DNA of 36,856 nt, taken from the NCBI GenBank assembly GCA_036389375.1, contig DASVQA010000192.1, forward strand, positions 1-36,856, written 5' to 3'. The notes below the pieces were generated by a model. The model searched no databases. It saw only the letters and a list, made by a program, of their open reading frames with translations, and was not told the origin of the DNA. Position numbers and translations under genes: made by a program. Within the stretch, counting starts at the first letter, position 1. Each line of letters starts with the position of its first letter. Source of the stretch: QHXQ01 sp036389375. Its GTDB lineage: Bacteria > Acidobacteriota > Blastocatellia > Pyrinomonadales > Pyrinomonadaceae. Positions 16,378 through 26,764 of this stretch are shown in pieces.

Positions 16378-16419
16378 TAAAAAAGAAGCGCGCTTTCAAG
16401 TTTAGACTCGAAAGCGCGC
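16378..16419 (-). terminator. Rho-independent terminator of the lytic transglycosylase gene
   Basis: A perfect 10-bp stem, GCGCGCTTTC (16388-16397) with GAAAGCGCGC (16410-16419), has a 12-base loop. In the minus-strand direction it is followed by CTTCTTTTTT. It lies between the transglycosylase stop and comM, so comM is transcribed separately. Confidence 0.8.
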
Positions 16420-16482
16420 TCGCTGCTGCTTCGGGTTGTGGCTAAAACAGCGCGCCTGTAGTCGGGCACTGCCGGGTTGTCA

Positions 16483-18267
16483 TTAGCGCCGCCGCCGCAC
16501 GCGCTGTGGGGTCGTGTTCGCGGGCGCAGACTTAGAGGCCGGCACCTGGATCGCCTGATTGGCGGCGAGCGGCGCGCTAGCGGCGACACCGTTGAGGCGT
16601 GCCACCTCGTCGGCCGAAGCGTTGTAGCGCGCGGCGATCTGCGCGATGGTCTCGCCGGCACGGGCGCGCACGGTCTGTAGGCTGCTGCCGGTCGCCTGCT
16701 GGCCCATCCGCACGGGGCGGATGACGCGCTGCACGGAGTTGGCCGGTATGACCAGTTTGTTCGTCGTCTTCAGATCAGCGCCTGCGTTCCACAGTTGCAG
16801 TTGGGCGACGCTCACGCCCGTGCGCGCAGCGACCGCCGCCATGTCTTCGCCCGGCATGACCGAGACGACCTTCGCCGCTTCGCGCCGATCCGCCGGCACG
16901 CGCTTCAGGAGCGAGACGAACGTCTTGCCATGACCCGCAGGCACGCGCACGTTGTAGCTTTCGCCGCGCGGCGTTATGTCGCGGCGCAGTTCAGGATTGA
17001 TGCTGCGCAGGTAATCAACGCTCGTGTCGGTTAAGGAAGCGATCAGTTGCAGGCTCGTTGCGCTGGGCACGTTGACCACGTCGTAGGCGAGCGGCGCATC
17101 GGGCCGGACGCCACGGAAGCCATACTTGTCCGGGTTCTTGGCGATCAGGATGGTCGCCAGAATGTTCGGCACGTAGTTGCGCGTCTCCTGCGCGATGTAG
17201 GGATAGATCTGCCAGAAGTTGGCCGCACCGGCGCGCGAGATGGCGCGGTCAATGTTGCCTTCGCCTGTGTTGTAGGCGGCAATGGCCAGTTCCCAGTTGC
17301 CGTGATAGCGGTTCGCCAGCCACTTCAGATATTGAGCCGAGGCGCGCGTCGCCTTCTCGAAGCTGTTGCGCTCGTCGATCCACGCGGTCTGGCGCAGACC
17401 GTAGCGCGAGCCGGTGGCGGGCACAAACTGCCAGAGACCAGACGCGGCCGCCCACGAATAGGCTGTCGGTCGCCATGAACTCTCAACCTGACCAAGCCAC
17501 GCGATGTCTTCCGGCACGCCGACCTCGCGGAAAATCTTGCGGGCCATTGTCAGGAAGCGGCCCGAACGGCGCAGCCCCGTTTCCATTGTCCCGCGCCCGC
17601 GCCCCTGATAGTGGTTGATGTACTGCTGAATGAGCGTGTTCGACGTGAACTTGAAGTCCACCACGCTCTTGGCCACTTCCAGTTCGGCCTGCTGCTCGGT
17701 CGTGACCGTCTTCTCTTCCTCGGTCAGTTCGAGTTTGCTCAACTCGTCCAGCGGCGACGGCTCGAACTTCTGTTCGCGCATGAAGCCGGGCGGGGGCGGC
17801 GCAGGCTGCTGCACCACGCCGGTCTGGTCGCCTACGGGAACGAACTTGGGATTATTGCTGGCGATCTGCTGCGTGCTGGCGACGAGCGACTGCGCCGGCC
17901 CTTGCTGCCCGTTGGGCACTTCCAGCCGGTAGACGCGCTCGACCAGTTGCAGGTAGTAGGTTTGCAGGCGCGGGTTGGCGCGCACGTCCATGCCCGATTC
18001 GAGCAGGGTGTCCACGGCCTTATCGAACTCGGCGCGGGCAGCCTCCGGATTGCGATCCTTCAGGTTCAGTTCGCCCTGCCGGTAATGGGCCTCGGCCCGC
18101 TCGATGATCTGCGTGACGACGCCGGCATCACGCTCGATGTCGTTGGTCGTCGTGCTGTTGAGCGACGACGCGGAGAGCATCTGGGCGCGGGCGGCAGTAA
18201 CCGTAAACGCAAAAACAGGGATGATGGCCAAACGGAGGATAAATCGGGGGAGGCTCGTTCTCATCAA
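16483..18267 (-). CDS. Lytic transglycosylase with C-terminal LysM domains (MltD-like)
   Basis: This 594-residue envelope protein starts with a signal peptide (RFILRLAIIPVFAFTVTAARAQ). A helical, repeat-like region lies at about 45-110, followed by a Pro-rich linker. The SLT catalytic domain covers about 225-400: GVPEDIAWLGQVESSWRPTA with the catalytic Glu of VESS, then ASGLWQFVPATGSRYGL and AIAAYNTGEGNI, all hallmarks of MltD-type enzymes. The last about 190 residues hold three LysM-type segments (the last begins VRARAGETIAQIAARYNAS) that bind peptidoglycan. The enzyme cleaves glycan strands to leave 1,6-anhydro ends during wall remodelling. The C-terminus is very basic (RVRRRR). It is monocistronic, with its own promoter and terminator. 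Confidence 0.9.
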   Translation of the reverse strand: MMRTSLPRFILRLAIIPVFAFTVTAARAQMLSASSLNSTTTNDIERDAGVVTQIIERAEAHYRQGELNLKDRNPEAARAEFDKAVDTLLESGMDVRANPRLQTYYLQLVERVYRLEVPNGQQGPAQSLVASTQQIASNNPKFVPVGDQTGVVQQPAPPPPGFMREQKFEPSPLDELSKLELTEEEKTVTTEQQAELEVAKSVVDFKFTSNTLIQQYINHYQGRGRGTMETGLRRSGRFLTMARKIFREVGVPEDIAWLGQVESSWRPTAYSWAAASGLWQFVPATGSRYGLRQTAWIDERNSFEKATRASAQYLKWLANRYHGNWELAIAAYNTGEGNIDRAISRAGAANFWQIYPYIAQETRNYVPNILATILIAKNPDKYGFRGVRPDAPLAYDVVNVPSATSLQLIASLTDTSVDYLRSINPELRRDITPRGESYNVRVPAGHGKTFVSLLKRVPADRREAAKVVSVMPGEDMAAVAARTGVSVAQLQLWNAGADLKTTNKLVIPANSVQRVIRPVRMGQQATGSSLQTVRARAGETIAQIAARYNASADEVARLNGVAASAPLAANQAIQVPASKSAPANTTPQRVRRRR

Positions 18268-18452
18268 TCGTCAGTCTCCTTAAAATATGGGCTGAAGCGA
18301 ATCCACGATGGCGGTCTACTGTTTTAGAGACCGCACGAGCGGCATCCACTGAATTAAACAGCGAGGGTTGAAAAAAGTTCCCGCTAAAAGACAAGTCCGG
18401 TCGGGGCCGTAGCACGCTAACGCCTGCCGGAGCACGGCGAACCGTCTCTTTA
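18268..18452. other. Leader of the transglycosylase gene
   Basis: This non-coding stretch is the presumed 5' leader of about 180 nt transcribed leftward. It contains a hairpin with stems GCGGTCT (18311-18317) and AGACCGC (18328-18334). No gene or RNA family is recognised. Confidence 0.4.
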
Positions 18453-18480
18453 CTTATCACACGGTTTTACGGGGTGTCAA
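18453..18480 (-). promoter_or_regulatory. Sigma-70-like promoter for the transglycosylase gene
   Basis: On the minus strand a perfect -35 box TTGACA (18475-18480) is followed after 16 bp by GATAAG (18453-18458), which matches TATAAT at four positions. It points toward the transglycosylase start at 18267. Confidence 0.5.
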
Positions 18481-18494
18481 CCCTATCTGCTTGA

Positions 18495-18541
18495 AAGAAA
18501 AGGCGAAGCGGTCAAGAATTCCAAGCAAAAACCGCTTCGCC
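18495..18541 (-). terminator. Rho-independent terminator of lon
   Basis: An 11-bp perfect stem, GGCGAAGCGGT (18502-18512) with ACCGCTTCGCC (18531-18541), is followed on the minus strand by TTTTCTTTC. It lies about 100 bp after the lon stop codon. Confidence 0.75.
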
Positions 18542-18638
18542 CTACCTGTATAAAGATGCCTTGCGCGGGCTTCCGGTTGCGCCGCCGGGCGGGAAAATTC
18601 AGCCCCGCAAAGACCCTATCAGACTCCGTCAAACCCTG

Positions 18639-21101
<2,463 letters not shown>

Positions 21102-21109
21102 AAGAAAGC

Positions 21110-21137
21110 AGTGCCGAGTGCCGAGTGACGGATGCCG
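21110..21137. repeat. Four tandem 7-bp repeats just upstream of lon
   Basis: Plus-strand units are AGTGCCG, AGTGCCG, AGTGACG and GATGCCG. They begin 8 bp upstream of the lon ATG (minus strand). The overlapping CCGAGTGAC (21121-21129) can pair with GTCACTCGG at 21161-21169 to form a 9-bp hairpin in the hsp20-lon gap. Confidence 0.75.
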
Positions 21138-21182
21138 AGCCGGAGCAAGTTTTTCAACTTGTCACTCGGCCCTTGTCACGCG

Positions 21183-21638
21183 TCACTGTTCTTGTACCTC
21201 CACCTTGAACTCTGTGCCGCGCCGCTCCGCGAGTTTGGGCAGGCGCACGGTCAGCAGGCCGTCTTTCAACTCGGCGGTCGCGCCGCCGACGCGCACGGGC
21301 CAGCGCAGCATGATGATGCGGCTAAAGCGCCCGTAGCTGCGCTCGGAACATAGATGCGTGAGCGCGCCGCGTGGTGCGCGCCGCTTTTTCTGCCCCGTCA
21401 GACGTAGCTGCGTGCTCGTCAACGTCAATTCAATCTCTTCAGCGCGCACGCCCGGCAATTCGATAAGGACGTGGACGGCGTCGCCGCACTCGGACAGATC
21501 GAAGGGCGGGGCAAAGACGCCGGGCGCGGCCGGCACGCCGTCCAGCGCCGCCTCTTGCAGCGCCGCGAGCAGGCGACCCAGCCGTTCGCGCAGCCGTTCA
21601 AGCTCGATGCGCTTCAATCCGATTGTGCGCGCGACCAT
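21183..21638 (-). CDS. Hsp20/alpha-crystallin small heat-shock protein
   Basis: This is a 151-residue protein. After an N-terminal helical arm (about 1-45) comes the alpha-crystallin domain: PPFDLSECGDAVHVLIELPGVRAEEIELTLTSTQLRLTGQK, then FSRIIMLRWPV and AELKDGLLTVRLPKLAERR. The A-x-x-x-x-G-L-L-x-(V/I)-x-(L/I)-P signature is present. Small heat-shock proteins hold unfolding proteins for later refolding or degradation. The gene sits 81 bp upstream of lon on the same strand, a sensible pairing of holdase and protease. The IxI-type tail is weakly represented by FKVEVQEQ. Confidence 0.9.
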   Translation of the reverse strand: MVARTIGLKRIELERLRERLGRLLAALQEAALDGVPAAPGVFAPPFDLSECGDAVHVLIELPGVRAEEIELTLTSTQLRLTGQKKRRAPRGALTHLCSERSYGRFSRIIMLRWPVRVGGATAELKDGLLTVRLPKLAERRGTEFKVEVQEQ

Positions 21639-21736
21639 ACCAGCTCACTCTAAACCAAAAATGACAGCCAACCTAACGGCCGCGCCTTAAGAGCCGCGCC
21701 CGTCCCGGTTGCCTGTCATGCCAGCGAAACGCGCCT

Positions 21737-22225
21737 CTAGGCCGTGCGCTTTGCGCCCGCGCCGCCCGCCGAGCGCGCGCGCACGAGATGTTTCAGTTCG
21801 TGCATAAACTCGGTCACGTCCTCGAACTCAAGATAGACCGAGGCGAAGCGCACGTAAGCGACCTTGTCCAACTCTTTCAAGCGGCGCATGATGATCTCGC
21901 CGACCTTGCTCGTCGGGCGCTCGCGCTCGGCCGACTCCTGCACGTATTTCTCGACGGCGTTCACGATGCCTTCCAGCTTCGACGAAGGCACGGGCCGCTT
22001 TTCGCAGGCGCGCAGCAGCCCGGCCATCACCTTGTTGCGGTCGAACGGCTCGCGCCGCCCGTCCTTCTTGATGACCATGTAGGGGATTTCGTCTATGCGC
22101 TCGTAGGACGTGAAGCGCCGCTCGCACTTCAGGCACTCGCGCCGCCGCCGGATCGCATCGCCCTCGCGCGACTCGCGCGAATCAACCACCTTATCTTCCA
22201 GATAACCGCAGAAGGGGCACTTCAT
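21737..22225 (-). CDS. nrdR: Transcriptional repressor NrdR
   Basis: This 162-residue protein starts MKCPFCGYLEDKVVDSRESREGDAIRRRRECLKCERRFTSYER. This is the NrdR zinc ribbon, with pairs CPFC and CLKC. The ATP-cone domain follows (VIKKDGRREPFDRNKVMAGLLRACEKRPVP). NrdR represses ribonucleotide reductase genes when dATP is high by binding NrdR boxes. Start ATG 22225 is preceded by GGAG with correct spacing. The C-terminal tail (SAGGAGAKRTA) extends slightly past the usual length of about 150. It is divergent from nothing nearby and lies downstream of the flippase-like gene on the same strand. Confidence 0.96.
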   Translation of the reverse strand: MKCPFCGYLEDKVVDSRESREGDAIRRRRECLKCERRFTSYERIDEIPYMVIKKDGRREPFDRNKVMAGLLRACEKRPVPSSKLEGIVNAVEKYVQESAERERPTSKVGEIIMRRLKELDKVAYVRFASVYLEFEDVTEFMHELKHLVRARSAGGAGAKRTA

Positions 22226-22299
22226 AGCTACTCCGTTCAGCCAAAGTTAAAGACCGACGTGGAAGAACTCGTTAACGCGAGCACAAGCCCGCGCACCAT

Positions 22300-23478
22300 T
22301 CATGCCTCGACGCGGACGCGCGTCGCCGCGTCGTCCGGCCCGGCGCGCAACTGCTCTCGGCCGCGCGCCTCGGCCGCGTCCGTCGCGGCTAGGCTGCGCA
22401 GGCGCGCGAGGCTCACGTCGCTGCGCAGAAAGTAGTACAGCCCGAAGAAGAACGCGGGCGCAAACAGTACCAGATGCAGGACGATTGAAACCGACTTGGC
22501 CTTCGCTTCCGCGATGCCTAAAAAGGTTAAGCCGGCCGCCGTCACGAGATGAAACGCGCCGGCTGCGCCGCCCGGCGTCGGCACGAGCGAGCCGACGAGC
22601 GCCCAGCCCAGCACGAACAGCGTCTCGCTCAAACCGAACGGCAGGTGGAAGGCGCGCAGCACCAGAAAGTTCCCCGCCGTGATGATCGTCCACAGAAGCG
22701 CCGTCCAACCCACGACGACGACAAGCGCGCGCGCGTCCGTCAGCACGCCGAGGGCTTCAGCGAGTTGCGCGAGCAACCCCGTCAGAACCTTGAGCACGCG
22801 CTGACCAAAGCGCGGCGCACGCTCAGCACGCGCATCGAGCCAGCCAATGACGGCGCGCGCCTGTCGTCTGAGCACGAGCAGCATAGCGACGGCGACGACG
22901 AGCGCGCCGAGCATCAAGAGCCCCGCCCAACGCACCCGCGCGTAAGCCGCCCCGTTGCCGTCCGGCGCGCGGAACCAGAGCAGGTTGAGCGCAAAGATGA
23001 CGACGACCGCCGCCGTGTCGCAGATGCGTTCGACGCCGATGGTGACAAAGGCTGCGCCGGGGCGCACGCGCTCGTCGCGCAGGGGCAGGAAGGCGGGCCG
23101 CAGGATTTCGCCCGTGCGCCCGGCGACGAAGATCGCACCGAAGCCGACCGTCGTGGCCGCGAACAGGTCGCGGAGGCGCGCGGGCGCAAGCGGCGCAAGC
23201 AGCACACGCCAGCGCAGGGCGCGCACGAGGTAAGTGTTGCAAATGACAAGGAGCGCCAAGCCGGTCAGCCGCCAGTCTGCCTGCGCTACTTCGCGCCGCA
23301 CGTCCGCCCACGGCAAATCGTGTCCGAACCACCACAGCGCAAGCGCCGCAAAGAGGCACAGGACGGCGAATTTCAGATAACGACGCAAAAAGATTTTACA
23401 GAGCCTCGTGGCAAGATCGTTTGCCCGGCGATAGCGCCGACAAGCCCCCCGCTTGACCCGCGCCAGTGAACCGCCCAC
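22300..23478 (-). CDS. Lysylphosphatidylglycerol synthase-type membrane protein (UPF0104 flippase-like)
   Basis: The protein is 392 residues from GTG 23478; the true start may be a little further in, as the first about 25 residues are basic and uncharged segments begin near FLRRYLKFAVLCLF. About eight hydrophobic helices are visible. Family marks are the NTYLVRALRWRVLL segment, GFGAIFVAGRTGEILRPAFL (the conserved R-x-G-E region), GVERICDT, and P-T-P-G-G-A-A-G-A-F-H near the C-terminus. These match the integral membrane domain of MprF/AglD-like proteins without a catalytic domain. The role is probably lipid or glycolipid translocation, but the substrate is unknown. The last about 40 residues are cytoplasmic and polar. 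It is divergent from the ECF sigma operon. Confidence 0.85.
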   Translation of the reverse strand: MGGSLARVKRGACRRYRRANDLATRLCKIFLRRYLKFAVLCLFAALALWWFGHDLPWADVRREVAQADWRLTGLALLVICNTYLVRALRWRVLLAPLAPARLRDLFAATTVGFGAIFVAGRTGEILRPAFLPLRDERVRPGAAFVTIGVERICDTAAVVVIFALNLLWFRAPDGNGAAYARVRWAGLLMLGALVVAVAMLLVLRRQARAVIGWLDARAERAPRFGQRVLKVLTGLLAQLAEALGVLTDARALVVVVGWTALLWTIITAGNFLVLRAFHLPFGLSETLFVLGWALVGSLVPTPGGAAGAFHLVTAAGLTFLGIAEAKAKSVSIVLHLVLFAPAFFFGLYYFLRSDVSLARLRSLAATDAAEARGREQLRAGPDDAATRVRVEA

Positions 23479-23715
23479 AATATATGGTGTGGCTTGGCAA
23501 GGCTACAATAATAGCTATTCAGGCGGCAAGCAGGAGATGGTAGGCGCTGGCGGGCAGATAGTTGCAAGTCGCCCTGCTGCGCTCTGCCTGAGTTAAGCGT
23601 AAACCACCGGCCAACAGCGGGCAGCACGTAGCTTAAACGCGCACCGCTTGCCCATCTGCGGCCGGCGACGGTACAGGGGAACTTTCACCGCACGCCCGTC
23701 GTAATCCCCGACGAC

Positions 23716-24390
23716 ATGGAGAGTCCCCGCCTACCTTTAGGGGCGATTGCGGGGCAGCCGGAGACGGAAAGGGCGCGCGCAAAAGTGGGAGCCGCAACAG
23801 CTTTGACGATCGGCAACGGAGGGGCGGAATTGGTTCGCAGGTGTCGCGCCGGGGACGGCACGGCCTGGGAAGAGATCGTCTCGCTCTATACCCGCCGTGT
23901 TTATAATCTCGCCTACCGCTTCACTTCACGCACCGACGCCGCCGAAGATTTAACGCAGGAAGTTTTCATCCGCGTCTATCGCTCGCTCGAACAGTACGAC
24001 GCGAAGCAGGGCGACCTGCAAAACTGGTTGATGCGGCTTGCGCGTAATCTGATCATTGACGATTATCGCCGCCGCCAACGCGCCCCGCAGGACTCGCATG
24101 CGGAAGACATAGAGGGGCACACTTATCACCTGCGCGCGGCCGGCGGCTCGCCGCAACGCGAGATGGAACGGCGCGAGTTGGGCGAGCAGGTGCAGGCCGC
24201 GATTGACAAGCTGCCGCCGGATTTGCGCACCTGCGTGATCCTGCGCGACATAGAGGAGTTGAGTTATCAGGAGATCGTCGATCTCTTGCAGATACCGGAG
24301 GGCACGGTCAAGTCGCGCATCAATCGCGGGCGGATCGAGTTAGCGAAAGTCCTGCGCCGGATGCGCGTCGTCGCCATGAGTGATGTCTGA
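23716..24390 (+). CDS. ECF sigma factor (RpoE-like)
   Basis: The 224-residue protein has sigma region 2 at about 50-120 (LYTRRVYNLAYRFTSRTDAAEDLTQEVFIRVYRSLEQYD, then NWLMRLARNLIIDDYRRRQR) and region 4 at about 160-215 (LPPDLRTCVILRDIEELSYQEIVDLLQIPEGTVKSRINRGRIELAKVLR). There is no region 1.1 or 3, so it is group 4. The first about 35 residues are poorly conserved and may mark an early start; no other start is clearly better. The gene is followed after 74 bp by a zinc-finger anti-sigma gene, the usual partner, and by two membrane-protein genes. The signal sensed is not evident. Confidence 0.93.
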   Translation: MESPRLPLGAIAGQPETERARAKVGAATALTIGNGGAELVRRCRAGDGTAWEEIVSLYTRRVYNLAYRFTSRTDAAEDLTQEVFIRVYRSLEQYDAKQGDLQNWLMRLARNLIIDDYRRRQRAPQDSHAEDIEGHTYHLRAAGGSPQREMERRELGEQVQAAIDKLPPDLRTCVILRDIEELSYQEIVDLLQIPEGTVKSRINRGRIELAKVLRRMRVVAMSDV

Positions 24391-24464
24391 AGGGGCGTCG
24401 CTTGCTTTGCCAGCGAAGTGTGGACGACGGATAGCGAACATGTAGAAGGGTGAAACGGGGATTA

Positions 24465-25232
24465 ATGATGCTGTGTGTTGAATTCGAGGATCGACTGACC
24501 GACTACCTGGACGGCGCGCTCGCTGCCGACGTGCAGCGCGAGTTTAACGAACACGCGTTGCGCTGTCCCGTCTGTCACGATCTGCTGAATGAAGTCAGGC
24601 ATACCATTCAAGCGTGCCAACTGTCCGAGCCGCCCGCGCCGTCGGTCGAACTCGCTGCCGGCATCCTCCTGCACACCGCGCCTGAGACGGTGATGAACTG
24701 CGAAGAGTTTGAAGCTTACCTGACCGATTACCTCGACGGCTTTCTGCCCGCGCACCTCTATCATCGCTGGGAACGCCACGCCGCACTCTGCGCCAACTGC
24801 ACGAACCTGCCCGGCGATGTCGTCCGCTCCATCGGCGCTTGTTATTCCTACATCAGCGAAGAACGCCCCGTGCCCGCCGGGCTGCACGCACGCATCCTGC
24901 AAGCCACGCTCGGCACGACGCAGGCCGAAGAGGTGCGCGCGCCCCTGCCGGCCCGCGCCGCCGCGTGGGTACGCATGTGGCTCGATGCGCTGGTGACGCC
25001 GCAGCTTGCGACCGTCGCCGCGATGCTGCTCGTCGCCATACTTGTCGGCACGACTACGCTTTCGCCCGATGGCTCAATCGCCGGCATGTACCGCGCCTCT
25101 TTGCTCGCCGCCGAACGGGGCGCGAGCGCCGCCCGCAGCGCTGCCATTCTCGGCAAGCGCGACGTGAGCACAGAGCAACGCAATCATGAGTCGCACGGCG
25201 CACAACCGCCGCCGTCGCGTGGCGCACAGTAA
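24465..25232 (+). CDS. Membrane anti-sigma factor with two zinc-finger (zf-HC2) domains
   Basis: This is a 255-residue protein. Two copies of the anti-sigma zinc-finger fold occur in a row: LCVEFEDRLTDYLDG with H-x3-C-x2-C in HALRCPVC, and MNCEEFEAYLTDYLDG with HAALCANC. Both have the Cys, His, Cys and Cys ligands. A single transmembrane helix follows (LATVAAMLLVAILVGTTTL at about 190), then a periplasmic Ser/Arg-rich tail. Such proteins bind the cognate ECF sigma and release it on an envelope or redox signal. Two complete copies in one protein is uncommon and might allow binding of two sigma molecules or a bipartite grip on one. ATG 24465 or 24468 is preferred over GTG 24450 because GGGG at 24457-24460 is well spaced. 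Confidence 0.88.
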   Translation: MMLCVEFEDRLTDYLDGALAADVQREFNEHALRCPVCHDLLNEVRHTIQACQLSEPPAPSVELAAGILLHTAPETVMNCEEFEAYLTDYLDGFLPAHLYHRWERHAALCANCTNLPGDVVRSIGACYSYISEERPVPAGLHARILQATLGTTQAEEVRAPLPARAAAWVRMWLDALVTPQLATVAAMLLVAILVGTTTLSPDGSIAGMYRASLLAAERGASAARSAAILGKRDVSTEQRNHESHGAQPPPSRGAQ

Positions 25233-25311
25233 ACCTTAATGAGCGCGGCTGCGAACGCACGCCCGGTCGAAAGATTTGATTTTGAGTTAGCGAGAGCGCG
25301 AGCGAAGTTTG

Positions 25312-26067
25312 ATGAACTGTTCTTATCACCCGACCAATACGGCCGCCGTGCAGTGTAGCCGCTGCGCGCGCCCCTTATGCTCCGCCTGCGACCATCGCAT
25401 TCGCGGCTTCCCTTATTGTCAGGACTGCATCGTTGCGGGCGTCGAGTTATTGCAATATCACTCGACGCGTGGTGGCGGCGCGCCCGTGCAGGTGCGGCGC
25501 AAGAGTTCGCGCGTGGTGGCGCTGCTGTTGTCGTTCCTGCTGCCGGGCCTCGGCGCAGCCTACAACGGGCAGATTTCCAAAGCGGTCGTCCACTTCGCTA
25601 TCTTCGCCGGCTTTTTCCAGATGGCGACGATCACGGACGCCAACGCTTTCTTCGTGCTCGGCGCGCTCGGCATGTGGCTCTTTGCCGCCGTAGACGCATA
25701 TCGCACGGCGCAACTCATCCGCGCCGGTCTTGCGCCCGACGCCGAGTCGGACGCCATCGCGCGCCAACTCTACGGGCATCCGGTCGCCTGGGCCATAGTG
25801 CTGGTCGTGCTGGGCGGCATCTTTCTGCTGCACACGATGTTCGGGCTGCTGTTACCCATTAGCAAACTGCTGCCCGTCGCGCTCGTCCTGCTCGGCGCTT
25901 ACATGCTCTTTGATCACTTACGCTCGCGCCGCCCGCGCGACGTGACGCAGTTTGAGCAGACGCCGATGCCGCCGCTCATCGGCAGCGGCCCCGTCGGCGT
26001 GCCGCGCTTTCGCACAGGCGACCTGACGATGCAGGCGCGGCGCACGGATCGCTGGCCGCCCGCTTGA
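25312..26067 (+). CDS. B-box zinc-finger membrane protein
   Basis: This is a 251-residue protein. The N-terminal MNCSYHPTNTAAVQCSRCARPLCSACDHRIRGFPYCQDC is a B-box-type zinc finger with ordered Cys/His pairs. The rest has several hydrophobic helices: VVALLLSFLLPGLGAAYNGQ (the PGLG-x-x-Y-N/L-G-Q pattern common in small TM2-like proteins), then HFAIFAGFF, FFVLGALGMWLFAAV, WAIVLVVLGGIFLLH and LLPVALVLLGAYMLF. The C-terminal tail is cytoplasmic. ATG 25312 is chosen over the adjacent TTG. It lies 79 bp after the anti-sigma gene on the same strand, so it probably belongs to the same transcription unit. Function unknown; membrane-linked sensing is a guess from the context. Confidence 0.8.
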   Translation: MNCSYHPTNTAAVQCSRCARPLCSACDHRIRGFPYCQDCIVAGVELLQYHSTRGGGAPVQVRRKSSRVVALLLSFLLPGLGAAYNGQISKAVVHFAIFAGFFQMATITDANAFFVLGALGMWLFAAVDAYRTAQLIRAGLAPDAESDAIARQLYGHPVAWAIVLVVLGGIFLLHTMFGLLLPISKLLPVALVLLGAYMLFDHLRSRRPRDVTQFEQTPMPPLIGSGPVGVPRFRTGDLTMQARRTDRWPPA

Positions 26068-26167
26068 GCGGACGCGGCCCACAGCGACCTCGCCACTTTG
26101 CCCGCCCGTTTGCTATGATGGCGACGTGGCTGGTTATCAAGGTTATCGGTTTTAAGGAGATTCGACG

Positions 26168-26377
26168 ATGCTGAGGATTTTCGGTCGGTGGGGCGCGATT
26201 GTCACGCTCATTCTGCTACTCATCACGCTGGTGCGCCAGCTTATCAAACTCGTGACCTTTCTGCTCGTCGCGTTCAAGATCGGCATCGTCGTCGTCTTTA
26301 TCGGCCTGTTCCTGCTCGTCGTGCTGATGATGTTGCGCGGCCGCGGCCGGGCCCGGCGCGAGGCCCAAGACATTTAA
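26168..26377 (+). CDS. Small membrane protein of unknown function
   Basis: This 69-residue protein is preceded by a clear AAGGAG at 26154-26159. Two hydrophobic stretches cover nearly the whole chain (WGAIVTLILLLITLV and FLLVAFKIGIVVVFIGLFLLVVLMML), followed by a basic tail (RGRGRARREAQDI) that should face the cytoplasm. No family is recognised. It follows the B-box gene and precedes a large hairpin, so it is probably the last gene of that unit. Confidence 0.7.
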   Translation: MLRIFGRWGAIVTLILLLITLVRQLIKLVTFLLVAFKIGIVVVFIGLFLLVVLMMLRGRGRARREAQDI

Positions 26378-26399
26378 CAGCCCGCGCGCAATTCAACTG

Positions 26400-26460
26400 A
26401 AGGCTTGCGGCTGCGGTTGCGGACTAAACGCAACCGGCGGTCGTGAGCCTTTAGTATTTT
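26400..26460 (+). terminator. Likely terminator after the small membrane protein gene
   Basis: A long imperfect hairpin has an inner stem CGGTTGCG/CGCAACCG with a 7-base loop (about 26415-26437) and outer AAGGCT (26400-26405) pairing with AGCCTT (26446-26451), followed by TAGTATTTT. Confidence 0.65.
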
Positions 26461-26764
26461 CGCCGCCGCCTTAGCTCATTCTTCGTCCGTTTGCATTCAC
26501 CCGCCCCCTATGATAGGGTGCAGCCCCTTGTACAGGTCAAACGGTTCGCCTATGGTTCGACAAGCACTATTCGAACCTGCGACCGACCACCTGACTTTCA
26601 GGCAGGTCTCAAGCTAAATCCAGAAACCCCCAATCGGTTTCATGTTCGCACCGTCGCCCTACTGGGTAGGCAGTGCCTTCGACGCGCCTCAGGCCCGGCG
26701 TGTACCCTGCGTGGTCTTTTGTCCGCGCATGCGCTGGCTGAAGTGATAAAGGAGCACTATCCCC
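26461..26764. other. Intergenic stretch upstream of the M23 peptidase, with a tRNA-like fragment
   Basis: No gene is recognised. On the minus strand, about 26555-26615 resembles part of a tRNA: a CTGAAAG loop flanked by a four-pair stem, then CAGGTTCGAA as in a T-arm. The T-stem does not close and no acceptor stem can be drawn, so it is at most a decayed tRNA. AAGGAG at about 26750 serves the next gene. Confidence 0.25.

Noticed and set aside
16320..16661. N-terminal extension of comM from 16661
   Set aside because: The added sequence is low-complexity and runs over the transglycosylase end and its terminator; the family start MLFRTQSAAVYG is at 16319.
17611..18327. Plus-strand frame opposite the lytic transglycosylase
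   Set aside because: It is a shadow frame created by high third-position GC; the minus strand encodes an intact SLT-LysM protein with signal peptide.
22549..23469. Long plus-strand frame opposite the flippase-like gene
   Set aside because: It is the antisense shadow of a GC-rich gene: rich in Arg, Gln and Glu, with no hydrophobic or family pattern, while the minus strand gives a coherent membrane protein.
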